Shown here piece after piece: positions 54,777 to 64,000 of a DNA stretch of 64,000 nt. The first letter of the stretch is position 1. Each line of letters opens with the position of its first letter. The notes under the pieces are model-generated. The model was not told the origin of the DNA and did not search any database. It saw only the letters and a list, made by a program, of their open reading frames with translations. Made by a program: the position numbers and the translations under genes. This DNA is from Nocardioides campestrisoli (GTDB lineage: Bacteria > Actinomycetota > Actinomycetes > Propionibacteriales > Nocardioidaceae), in contig NZ_CP061768.1 in assembly GCF_013624435.2 (NCBI RefSeq), forward strand, positions 3,748,001 to 3,812,000, written 5' to 3'.

Positions 54777-56296
54777 TCGACTCCTGGTCCGGGCTGACCG
54801 GCGTGGTGCTGGTCTCGCTGACGACCCTGGCGATCGGCACCTGGGGGCTGCGGATCTCGCGCACCACCAGCGACTTCATGGTCGCCTCCCGCACGGTGCG
54901 TCCCGGGCTGAACGCCTCGGCGATCGGCGGGGAGTACCTCTCGGCCGCCTCCTACCTCGGCGTCGCGGGACTGGTGCTGACCTTCGGCGCCGACATGCTC
55001 TGGTATCCCGTTGGCTGGACCGCCGGCTACCTGGTGCTGCTGGTCCTGGTCGCCGCCCCGCTGCGCCGCTCGGGCGCCTACACGCTGCCCGACTTCGCCG
55101 AGGCCCGGCTGCAGTCCCGGGCGGTCCGGGCGGTCTGCTCGTTGCTGGTGGTGGTGATCGGCTGGCTCTACCTGCTGCCCCAGTTCCAGGGGGCCGGGCT
55201 CACGCTGCGCTCCGCGGTCGGCGCACCCCCGTGGGTGGGCACGCTGGTGGTGACCCTGGTGGTGCTGGCCAACGTGACCTCGGGCGGCATGCGCTCGATC
55301 ACCTTCGTCCAGGCGTTCCAGTACTGGCTCAAGCTGACCGCCCTGCTGGTGCCGGCCGCCGTGCTCCTGGTGGTCTGGGTCGGCGACGGGGCGGTCAACC
55401 CGGCCGGGGCCGGCACCCCGGACGGGTCCGGCGGCTGGTCGATCCCGCTGGGCGAGGGCGGACCCCAGGGGCTCTACGTGACCTACTCGCTGATCGTGGC
55501 GACCTTCCTGGGCACCATGGGGCTGCCGCACGTGGTGGTCCGCTTCTACACCAACCCCGACGGGCGGGCGGCCCGACGTACGACGCTCGTGGTGCTGGGC
55601 CTGCTCGGCCTCTTCTACCTGCTGCCGCCCGTCTACGGCGCCCTGGGCCGGGTCTACGCCGCCGAGCTGGCCGAGACCGGCGGTGCCGACTCGCTGGTGC
55701 TGGAGCTGCCCCGGCTGATGCTGCCCGGCCTGGGTGGGGAGGTGCTGACCGGCCTGCTCACCGCCGGCGCGTTCGCCGCCTTCCTCTCCACCGCCTCGGG
55801 GCTGACCATCGCGGTGGCCGGCGTGCTCGGCCAGGACGTGACCGGGCGGAGGTACGGCGGGCGCCGCCTCTCGGGGGTGGCCGCCTTCCGGGTGGGCGCG
55901 GTGCTCGCGGTGGTGGTGCCCGGGGTCCTCGCGCTCACCGCGGCCGACGTGGGGCTGGCCCGGGTGGTCGGCCTGGCCTTCGCGGTCGCGGCCTCGACGT
56001 TCTGCCCGCTGCTGGTGCTGGGCATCTGGTGGCGGGGGCTGACCGCGCCGGGGGCGATCGCCGGCCTGGTGGTGGGCGGGCTGGGCTCGGGGTTCGCGGT
56101 GGTCTGGACGCTGGTGACGACCGCGACCACCGGCTGGACGACCGTGCTGCTGGGGCAGCCGGCCGCCTGGAGCGTCCCGGCGGCGTTCGCCACGATGGTG
56201 CTGGTCAGCCGAGCCACCGCGGGCCGCTCCCGGGTCGACGCCCGCCGGTTCATGGTGCGGCTGCACACCCCTGAGGCGGTCGACCTGGAGCGCTAG
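54773..56296 (+). CDS. Sodium:solute symporter (SSS family, acetate/pyruvate type)
   Basis: It has 507 residues from GTG with about 13 transmembrane helices. Signatures: SDFMVASRTVRPGLNASAIGGEYLSAASYLG near residues 35-66 (given by its key parts DFMVASR and GEYLSAASYLG), TSGGMRSITFVQAFQYWLK region near residue 165, and GLPHVVVRFYTNPD near residue 258. These match ActP/MctC-like monocarboxylate importers. Coupled with the LytS/LytTR genes in one operon, so its expression is likely induced by its own substrate or a metabolite of it. Confidence 0.88.
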   Translation: MIDSWSGLTGVVLVSLTTLAIGTWGLRISRTTSDFMVASRTVRPGLNASAIGGEYLSAASYLGVAGLVLTFGADMLWYPVGWTAGYLVLLVLVAAPLRRSGAYTLPDFAEARLQSRAVRAVCSLLVVVIGWLYLLPQFQGAGLTLRSAVGAPPWVGTLVVTLVVLANVTSGGMRSITFVQAFQYWLKLTALLVPAAVLLVVWVGDGAVNPAGAGTPDGSGGWSIPLGEGGPQGLYVTYSLIVATFLGTMGLPHVVVRFYTNPDGRAARRTTLVVLGLLGLFYLLPPVYGALGRVYAAELAETGGADSLVLELPRLMLPGLGGEVLTGLLTAGAFAAFLSTASGLTIAVAGVLGQDVTGRRYGGRRLSGVAAFRVGAVLAVVVPGVLALTAADVGLARVVGLAFAVAASTFCPLLVLGIWWRGLTAPGAIAGLVVGGLGSGFAVVWTLVTTATTGWTTVLLGQPAAWSVPAAFATMVLVSRATAGRSRVDARRFMVRLHTPEAVDLER

Positions 56297-56317
56297 CGAC
56301 CATCGACCTGGAGCGCT
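56280..56317 (+). repeat. 15-bp direct duplication at symporter 3' end
   Basis: TCGACCTGGAGCGCT occurs at 56280-56294 and again at 56303-56317, spanning the symporter stop codon. It looks like a small slippage or repair duplication. Confidence 0.9.
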
Positions 56318-56319
56318 GG

Positions 56320-57417
56320 TCAGCGCTGCAGCGACGTACGCCAGTCGTGCTCCCCCGCCTGGGGGAGGTACTCGTCGCCGGCGGCGGTGTGCTCGAGCAG
56401 CAGCACCGCCACGTCGTCGTTGAGCTCGCCGCCGACCGCGTGCGCGCGGACCCCGCCCAGCAGCCGGTCGAGAGCGTCGTCCACGGTGCCCCCGACCAGC
56501 AGCGGCGCCACGCTGCGCAGGTCCAGGAACTCTCCGCGGGCGTCTCGTGCCTCGCTCACCCCGTCGGTGTAGAGCAGCAGCCGGTCGCCGGGCTCCCAGG
56601 TGAACTCGTGCCGCTCGAAGCTCACCCCGAGCCCCAGCGGCAGGTCCGCGGGGACCTCGATGAACTCGCACGTCCCGTCGGCCCGCACCAGCAGCGGCGG
56701 CGGGTGCCCGGCGTTGACCAGCGACGCCCGGCCGGCCTCGGTGGTGTCGATCAGCACCGCGGTGACGAACTCCTCCTCGTCGAAGAACGGCATCAGGTAG
56801 CCGCTCATGTCCTCGGCGACCACACCGAGCTCACGCTGCACGGCGGCGGCCTGGCGGAACGCGCGGATCACCCGGGCCGCCTGCTCGATCGCCTCGATCC
56901 CCTTGCCCCGCACGTCTCCGAGCAGGAACCGGGTGTGGCTGCGCGAGTGGTAGCAGTCGTACAGGTCCCCGCCCATCACCGCGTCCCGGGCCGCCGACTG
57001 GTAGCGCACGGCGATGTCGGTACGCCGGGCGTGGGCCGGCAGCACCGGGAGCACCGCCCGCTGGGCGACCTCCGCGATCGTGGTCAGCCGGAGCACCTGA
57101 CGCTCGCGGTAGACCCGGAAGGCGGCCACCGCGACCGCGGCCGCACCCATCAGCAGCACGTCCACGACCCGGACCCAGTGCTGGGTGGTGTCGGCGTCCC
57201 CGTTCCACCAGCCGGCGGCCACGGCGAGCAGCACGGCCGCGGCCGCGAACAGCGCGGTGACCCGCCCCGGCAGCACCGCGGCGGCGATCAGGGGAGCGAG
57301 CGCGAACAACGGGGAGAGCGCCACCGCGGCATCGCGCTGGGCGACGTCCAGGAGCACGAGCACGCCCAACGTCAGGGTGGCCACCGCCGCACCCAGCCAC
57401 TCGGTCCTGGTCCGCAC
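56320..57417 (-). CDS. Membrane-bound SpoIIE/PP2C-type serine phosphatase
   Basis: It has 365 residues with four to five N-terminal membrane helices (about 10-100). The PP2C/SpoIIE domain (130-345) has metal-binding acidic residues in DAVMGGDLYDCYHS and GDVRGKG, then VNAGHPPPLLV, LLYTDGVSEARD and ELNDDVAVLLLE. It may dephosphorylate a STAS anti-anti-sigma factor; bldG in the window is a candidate but is 19 kb away. It converges on the symporter operon and is single. Confidence 0.9.
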   Translation of the reverse strand: MRTRTEWLGAAVATLTLGVLVLLDVAQRDAAVALSPLFALAPLIAAAVLPGRVTALFAAAAVLLAVAAGWWNGDADTTQHWVRVVDVLLMGAAAVAVAAFRVYRERQVLRLTTIAEVAQRAVLPVLPAHARRTDIAVRYQSAARDAVMGGDLYDCYHSRSHTRFLLGDVRGKGIEAIEQAARVIRAFRQAAAVQRELGVVAEDMSGYLMPFFDEEEFVTAVLIDTTEAGRASLVNAGHPPPLLVRADGTCEFIEVPADLPLGLGVSFERHEFTWEPGDRLLLYTDGVSEARDARGEFLDLRSVAPLLVGGTVDDALDRLLGGVRAHAVGGELNDDVAVLLLEHTAAGDEYLPQAGEHDWRTSLQR

Positions 57418-57566
57418 CTCTCAGCCTTCCGTCGGCCTCCGTGGGCCGTCGGGAGAACGCTACCCGGCGCCGTTCGTCGCGGCGCACCGACCGTTCGTCG
57501 ATCCGGCGCCTCCGCTGGGCGATGCGTGCACCTCGCAGGCTCGCGCCGGCTCGCGCGCCGGTCCAA

Positions 57567-57582
57567 GGTGACTCACGTCACA
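57567..57582. promoter_or_regulatory. Crp/GlxR-like site upstream of DUF485-actP
   Basis: GGTGA-N6-TCACA matches 9 of 10 positions of the Crp/GlxR consensus and lies 24 bases before the DUF485 start codon. Acetate uptake genes are a known target class of such regulators in actinobacteria. The short distance to the start fits repression or a leaderless/short-leader transcript. Confidence 0.55.
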
Positions 57583-57605
57583 CGACCCCCAGGGAGGGAG
57601 CCCCC

Positions 57606-58022
57606 ATGAGCACATCCGACCAGGCCGCGCGCCACGATCCGATCTACGACCATCTCGCCGAGCAACCGGAGTTCGCCCGCCTGCGCCACCTTTACCGCCG
57701 CTTCATCATCCCCGCCACCGCGGTGTTCATGGGCTGGTACGGCCTGTACGTGGTGATGTCGATGTTCGCGCCCGGCTTCATGAACCACGTGCTCTTCGGC
57801 AACATCAACGTGGCGCTGGTCTTCGGGCTGCTCCAGTTCGTCACGACCTTCGGCATCGCCTACCTCTACAGCCAGTACTCCAACAAGCACCTGGACCCGC
57901 TGGCCCGCCAGCTCAACGAGGAGTTCGACGCCGACCGGGCGGGCCGCGGAATCACCGGCAGTCCCCGCCCCGGGCACCAGCCCGAGACCGGCCGCGACGG
58001 CGCCGAGGAGGCGGACCTCTGA
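57606..58022 (+). CDS. DUF485 family membrane protein
   Basis: It has 138 residues. The cytoplasmic N-terminus has EFARLRHLYRRFIIPATAVF, the family hallmark, near residue 22. Two transmembrane helices lie near 38-60 and 72-95, followed by YLYSQYSNKHLDPLARQLNEE. GGGAGGGAG precedes the ATG. The stop overlaps the actP ATG by one base. In E. coli and C. glutamicum the equivalent (YjcH) pairs with ActP/MctC. Confidence 0.92.
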   Translation: MSTSDQAARHDPIYDHLAEQPEFARLRHLYRRFIIPATAVFMGWYGLYVVMSMFAPGFMNHVLFGNINVALVFGLLQFVTTFGIAYLYSQYSNKHLDPLARQLNEEFDADRAGRGITGSPRPGHQPETGRDGAEEADL

Positions 58023-59617
58023 TGGACGGCAACCAGATCCTCACCGCCGCGCTCTTCCTCGCGGTGGTCGCGCTCACCGTCGGCATCACCTTCTGGGCGA
58101 GCCGGCAGACCTCGGGCGCGGCCGACTACTACGCCGGCGGCCGCGGCTTCTCCGGCTTCCAGAACGGGCTGGCGATCGGCGGCGACTACATGTCGGCCGC
58201 CTCGTTCCTCGGCATCTCCGGAGCGATCGCGCTCTACGGCTACGACGGCTTCCTCTACTCGATCGGCTTCCTGGTCGCCTGGCTGGTGGCGCTGCTGCTG
58301 GTCGCCGAGGTGCTGCGCAACTCCGGCCGCTACACGATGGCCGACCAGCTCGCCTACCGGATGCGGCAGACCCCGGTGCGGACCGCGGCCGCGGTGAGCA
58401 CGGTCGCGGTCTCGATCTTCTACCTGCTGGCCCAGATGGTCGGCGCGGGCGCCCTGGTCGCGCTGCTGCTCGGCGTGGAGGGCGGCTGGGTGAAGAACCT
58501 GACGATCTTCGTGGTCGGCGCGCTGATGATCTTCTACGTGACCGTCGGCGGGATGAAGGGCACCACCTGGGTGCAGATCGTCAAGGCGGTGCTGCTGATG
58601 ACCGGCTCGGCGCTGATCGTGGTGCTGGTGCTGATCAAGTTCGACTTCAACATCTCCGACCTGCTGGGTGCGGCGGCCGCCAACAACGGGGCCGGGCAGG
58701 CGTTCCTCGAGCCGGGCCTGCGGTACGGCGCCGACCTGACCAGCAAGATCGACTTCATCTCCCTCGGGCTGGCCCTGGTGCTCGGCACCGCGGGTCTGCC
58801 GCACATCCTGATCCGCTTCTACACCACCCCGACCTCGCGGGACGCCCGCAAGTCGGTGCTCTGGGCGATCGGACTGATCGGCACCTTCTACCTCTTCACC
58901 CTGGTGCTGGGCTTCGGCGCGGCCGCGCTGATCGCCCCGGACGACTTCGACGCCGCGGGCAACCTGGCCGCACCCAGGCTCGCCGAGGTGGTGGGTGGCG
59001 GGGTCGGCTCCACCGGCGGGGCGATCCTGCTGGCGCTGATCGCGGCGGTCGCCTTCGCCACGATCCTCGCGGTGGTGGCCGGGCTCACGCTGACGTCGTC
59101 GATGTCGGTGGCGCACGACATCTACAACTCGGTGATCCGCAAGGGGCAGGCGACCGAGGCGGAGGAGATGAAGGTGTCGCGGATCGCGGCCGCCGTGATC
59201 GGCCTGGTGGCGATCCTGCTGGCGATCCCGGCGCAGTCGCTCAACATCGCCTTCCTGGTCGCCCTGGCCTTCGCGGTGGCGGCCTCGGCGAACCTGCCGG
59301 CGATCCTGTTCAACATGTTCTGGCGGGGCTTCAACACCCGCGGGGCGGTGTGGAGCATCTACGGCGGCCTGATCTCGGCGGTCGGCCTGGTGATCTTCTC
59401 GCCGGTCTTCTCCGGCTCGGAGACGGCGCTCTTCCCGGACGCCGACTTCGCCTGGTTCCCGCTGCAGAACCCGGGCATCGTCTCGATCCCGCTGGGCTTT
59501 CTGCTCGGCTTCATCGGGTCGATCACCTCGCGTGAGCCCGAGGCGGCCGAGCGCTACACCGAGCTCGAGGTCCGCGCCCTCACCGGCGCGGGCGCCGAGC
59601 GGGCCGTCGTGCACTGA
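58022..59617 (+). CDS. actP: Cation/acetate symporter
   Basis: Imports acetate or related monocarboxylates with sodium or protons. It has 531 residues and 13 predicted helices. Family segments: ADYYAGGRGFSGFQNGLAI region near residue 34, GDYMSAASFLGISG near residue 58, LPHILIRFYTTP near residue 260 and the C-terminal NLPAILFNMFWRGF near residue 425. Followed by a strong terminator at 59626-59678, then by acsA, which activates imported acetate. Confidence 0.93.
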   Translation: MDGNQILTAALFLAVVALTVGITFWASRQTSGAADYYAGGRGFSGFQNGLAIGGDYMSAASFLGISGAIALYGYDGFLYSIGFLVAWLVALLLVAEVLRNSGRYTMADQLAYRMRQTPVRTAAAVSTVAVSIFYLLAQMVGAGALVALLLGVEGGWVKNLTIFVVGALMIFYVTVGGMKGTTWVQIVKAVLLMTGSALIVVLVLIKFDFNISDLLGAAAANNGAGQAFLEPGLRYGADLTSKIDFISLGLALVLGTAGLPHILIRFYTTPTSRDARKSVLWAIGLIGTFYLFTLVLGFGAAALIAPDDFDAAGNLAAPRLAEVVGGGVGSTGGAILLALIAAVAFATILAVVAGLTLTSSMSVAHDIYNSVIRKGQATEAEEMKVSRIAAAVIGLVAILLAIPAQSLNIAFLVALAFAVAASANLPAILFNMFWRGFNTRGAVWSIYGGLISAVGLVIFSPVFSGSETALFPDADFAWFPLQNPGIVSIPLGFLLGFIGSITSREPEAAERYTELEVRALTGAGAERAVVH

Positions 59618-59625
59618 GACACCCT

Positions 59626-59678
59626 GCGGGGCGGCGTACGACGGGAGCAGCCCTCCCACCTCTCGTACGCCGTCCCGC
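59626..59678 (+). terminator. Hairpin terminator after actP
   Basis: A 16-bp stem (59626-59641 with 59663-59678, one G-U pair) starts 9 bases after the actP stop, with a nested GGGAG/CTCCC stem in the loop. It should separate actP from acsA. Confidence 0.75.
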
Positions 59679-59752
59679 GGGATCTGGGTACATTCGTCGC
59701 GACGAGACCTCGGTCACAGTCCACCCCTTCCCACACACAGGAGTCCCCTCTC

Positions 59753-61729
<1,977 letters not shown>

Positions 61730-61755
61730 GCCGACGCTGCTCACGGACCGCCCGC

Positions 61756-61787
61756 ACGCCCCTCGTCCCGCACGGGACGAGGGGCGT
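61756..61787. terminator. Bidirectional hairpin terminator, acsA / nhaA
   Basis: A perfect 14-bp stem (61756-61769 and 61774-61787) with GCAC loop lies between the convergent acsA and nhaA stops. No U-tract is present on either side. Confidence 0.75.
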
Positions 61788-61793
61788 CGTGCG

Positions 61794-63203
61794 TCAGACC
61801 CGGGCCTCGCCCTCGGGGTCCGGCTCCAGCTCCGCCTCGGCGTCCTTGGGCGAGAGGACCAGCAGCAGCACCACACCGATCACCGCGGCGATCACCGAGG
61901 CGCCGAGGATGCCGACCTTCGCCTCCTCGGTCAGCAGCTCGGCACCGGGGAAGGAGAGCCCGGCGATGAACAGGCTGACGGTGAACCCGATGCCGGCGAC
62001 CGCGCCGAGGCCGCCGATCATCGGCCAGGTGGTGTGCTCGGGCAGCCGGCCGAGGCCGATCTTCACCGCCAGGAAGCTGAACAGCAGGATGCCGATCGGC
62101 TTGCCGAGCACCAGGCCGGCCACGATGCCCAGCGCGATGTCGGACTGGACCGCCTCGCCCAGCACGCCGCCGCCGAGGTTGACCCCGGCGTTGGCGAGCG
62201 CGAAGACGGGGAGCACGACGTACGCCGAGAGCGGGTGCAGCGAGGTCTGGAGGCGCTCCACGACCGGCACCGACTCGTTGAGCAGGAACCGGAGCCGGCT
62301 CAGCTCCTCGGGGTCCAGCCGCTTGTCGGCGAGCGCCTCCTGGGCGTAGGTGCGGGAGACGTCCTCACGCAGCAGCGCCACCGCGGGGGTGATCAGGCCG
62401 ATCGCGACGCCGGCCAGGGTGGCGTGCACGCCGGACTCGAGCATCGCGAACCAGAGCAGCACGCCGACCACGGCGTAGGCCCAGATCGCCCAGATCTTCA
62501 GCGCGCGCATCGCCACCATGACCAGCAGCAGCACCCCGGCCAGCGCCAGCCAGCCCAGGGCGAGGTCCTCGGTGTAGAAGACGGCGATCACGATGATCGC
62601 GCCGATGTCGTCGACGATCGCCAGGGTGAGCAGGAAGAGCCGGGCAGCCGACGGGATCCGTCGTCCGAGCACCCCGAGCACGCCGACCGCGAACGCGATG
62701 TCGGTGGCCATCGGGATGCCCCAGCCCGAGGAGCCGTCGCCGCCGCCGACGACGGCCAGGTAGATCACGGCGGGCACGACCATCCCGCCGAAGGCCGCCA
62801 CGATCGGCAGCGCGGCCGACTTCGGGTCGCGCAGGTCGCCGTTGACCAGCTCGTACTTGATCTCCAGGCCGACCACGAAGAAGAAGATGACCATCAGGGC
62901 GTCGTTGACCCAGTGCTGCAGGCTCTCGGAGAGCTCGACGATCCCCAGGTCCAGGGTGATCGGGGTGTGCCAGAACGAGTCGTAGGAGGCGGCGGCCGGT
63001 GAGTTGGCCCAGATCAGCGCCGCCAGGGTGGCCAGCAGCAGCAGGATCGAGCCGGAGGCCTCGATCCGCAGGAAGTCGCGCAGCGGTCGAGCCACCAGCC
63101 GGGCCAGCGGACGGTCGCTGATGCTGTAGATCGGGCCGGAGGCCCAGACCTGGTCGTCCGGGTTTCGGCCGTGCTCGGGGGAGGAGTTGTCGTTCGCGCT
63201 CAC
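61794..63203 (-). CDS. nhaA: Na+/H+ antiporter NhaA
   Basis: Exports sodium in exchange for protons. It has 469 residues from the GTG at 63203; the open frame runs on upstream through the divergent promoter but without homology. 12 transmembrane helices. Diagnostic: LRIEASGSILLLLAT near residue 46, FFFVVGLEIKYE near residue 100, the ion-site pair of aspartates in MATDIAFAVG (near 154) and LAIVDDIGAIIVIA (near 184), and a Lys in VLGKPIG near 380. A 50-residue hydrophilic C-terminal tail is usual in actinobacteria. Confidence 0.93.
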   Translation of the reverse strand: MSANDNSSPEHGRNPDDQVWASGPIYSISDRPLARLVARPLRDFLRIEASGSILLLLATLAALIWANSPAAASYDSFWHTPITLDLGIVELSESLQHWVNDALMVIFFFVVGLEIKYELVNGDLRDPKSAALPIVAAFGGMVVPAVIYLAVVGGGDGSSGWGIPMATDIAFAVGVLGVLGRRIPSAARLFLLTLAIVDDIGAIIVIAVFYTEDLALGWLALAGVLLLVMVAMRALKIWAIWAYAVVGVLLWFAMLESGVHATLAGVAIGLITPAVALLREDVSRTYAQEALADKRLDPEELSRLRFLLNESVPVVERLQTSLHPLSAYVVLPVFALANAGVNLGGGVLGEAVQSDIALGIVAGLVLGKPIGILLFSFLAVKIGLGRLPEHTTWPMIGGLGAVAGIGFTVSLFIAGLSFPGAELLTEEAKVGILGASVIAAVIGVVLLLVLSPKDAEAELEPDPEGEARV

Positions 63204-63342
63204 GCAGAGGGCCCTTTCGGGGGGTCGGGAACAGCCTTCCACCGGCCGGTCGGCCGGTGAGCCGACCAGACTTCCCGGCACACCAGGGGCCAGCGTACCA
63301 ACGCCACTGGGAGGCCTCCCGCGGGTTGTGTAGGGTCGCGCC

Positions 63343-63744
63343 ATGGCAACCGAACCGGTCAAGGACACCGATCCGACCATCGGCCGACTGATCAGCGACG
63401 CGAGTCGCGACATCTCCACCCTGATCAACAAGGAGATCCAGCTCGCCAAGAGCGAGCTGAAGGTCAGCGTCAAGGCCGGTGGCACCGGCATCGGGCTCTT
63501 CGCCGGTGCCGCATTCCTCGGCCTGCTGGCCGTCATCATGCTCTCGGCGACGATCGCCTACTTCCTGCACTGGAACGGGCGCGGCCTGGACCTGCACTGG
63601 GCGTTCCTGATCGTCACCCTGGTCTACCTCGCGATCGGCGCGCTGCTGGGGTTCCTCGGCTACCGCAAGGTCCGCCAGGTCAAGGCGCCGCAGCGGGCGA
63701 TCCACCAGGCGCAGGAGACCAAGGACATCCTCAAGCGCGGCTGA
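63343..63744 (+). CDS. Putative actinobacterial holin-like membrane protein (Phage_holin_3_6/DUF1469)
   Basis: It has 133 residues. An amphipathic N-terminal part with IGRLISDASRDISTLINKEIQLAKSEL (key ISDASRDISTLI) leads to two transmembrane helices (about 48-72 and 84-108) and a basic tail. Such proteins are widespread chromosomal genes in actinobacteria and need not be phage. Here it is divergent from nhaA and convergent with the protease gene. Function unknown; membrane stress or division has been suggested for relatives. Confidence 0.85.
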   Translation: MATEPVKDTDPTIGRLISDASRDISTLINKEIQLAKSELKVSVKAGGTGIGLFAGAAFLGLLAVIMLSATIAYFLHWNGRGLDLHWAFLIVTLVYLAIGALLGFLGYRKVRQVKAPQRAIHQAQETKDILKRG

Positions 63745-63757
63745 CCGCTCAGCCCGG

Positions 63758-64000
63758 TCAGCCCGCGCAGGTGCCGGTGTCCACCGGGTCGCTGCTGCGC
63801 ACGCCCAGCGCCGCGCTCTCGGCGACCTGCTCCGAGGTGACCGCGTAGCCGGTCTCGACGTCGGAGACGGAGGCGGCGAAGACCACGCCGACCACCTGTC
63901 CGTCGGAGTTGACCACCGGGCCGCCGGAGTTGCCGGGACGCACCTGGGCGCGGAGCGAGAGCACCTCGCGGATCACCGCCCCGTTGCCGTAGATGTCGGG
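63758..64000 (-). CDS. MarP-like membrane serine protease, C-terminal fragment
   Basis: Trypsin-like fold protease of the MarP type (Rv3671c), needed for acid resistance in mycobacteria. Only the last 80 residues are in the window. The segment DIYGNGAVIREVLSLRAQVRPGNSGGPVV contains the catalytic serine in GNSGGP, with conserved VRPG ahead of it. The rest, with four membrane helices and the catalytic His/Asp, lies beyond the right edge. A homologue occupies the same region in mycobacteria. Confidence 0.88.
   Translation of the reverse strand, partial: PDIYGNGAVIREVLSLRAQVRPGNSGGPVVNSDGQVVGVVFAASVSDVETGYAVTSEQVAESAALGVRSSDPVDTGTCAG

Noticed and set aside
63343..63744. Prophage remnant suggested by the holin-like protein
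   Set aside because: No other phage gene is nearby, and this family is a normal chromosomal gene in actinobacteria.

Overview
This window is chromosomal DNA from a very high-GC actinobacterium. Dense genes, four-base start/stop overlaps, frequent GTG starts and the local gene order all point that way. Nocardioides or a close relative (Propionibacteriales) is my best guess, but no rRNA gene is present to prove it. I see no tRNA, rRNA, CRISPR array, integrase or transposase.

Left part (1-10.3 kb): a minus-strand operon of a ROK regulator and an oligopeptide/nickel-type ABC importer, whose ATPase runs off the left edge, lies divergent to a TauD-like dioxygenase. The conserved block tmk-holB-TAP-type hydrolase follows. 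Middle accessory part (10.3-28.1 kb): secreted proteins, a four-gene translationally coupled operon of unrecognised membrane proteins with an internal paralogous family, a metallophosphoesterase gene broken by a one-base frameshift, and an amino-sugar locus. That locus holds a ROK repressor, a GluABCD-like amino acid ABC importer, an asparaginase II homologue, CutC, a ROK sugar kinase, a SIS deaminase/deglycase, a GntR regulator and NagA. It ends at a perfect 48-bp palindrome.

Conserved core (28.1-48.5 kb): topA, a secreted protein with a Pro-Thr linker, a class I methyltransferase, a lipoprotein, the proton pyrophosphatase hppA, bldG, an MrfA-like helicase, and a Flp/Tad secretion cluster (flp, tadE-like, helper, tadC, tadB, tadA/cpaF, cpaE/ssd). 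A PapA-like acyltransferase gene interrupts the Tad cluster. A HAD hydrolase gene follows, then a non-coding gap with long-range pairing. This gap sits where the RNA-polymerase-binding Ms1 RNA lies in other actinobacteria.

Right part (48.5-64 kb): a degenerate Fic-like protein, a methyltransferase, two tandem RTX-like secreted proteins, a LytS/LytTR two-component system translationally coupled to a DUF485-symporter pair, a SpoIIE-type phosphatase, a second DUF485-ActP pair with a Crp-like site upstream, acetyl-CoA synthetase, NhaA, a small holin-like membrane protein, and the C-terminal end of a MarP-like serine protease. The 52.5-61.7 kb stretch reads as a carboxylate (acetate/pyruvate) sensing, uptake and activation module.
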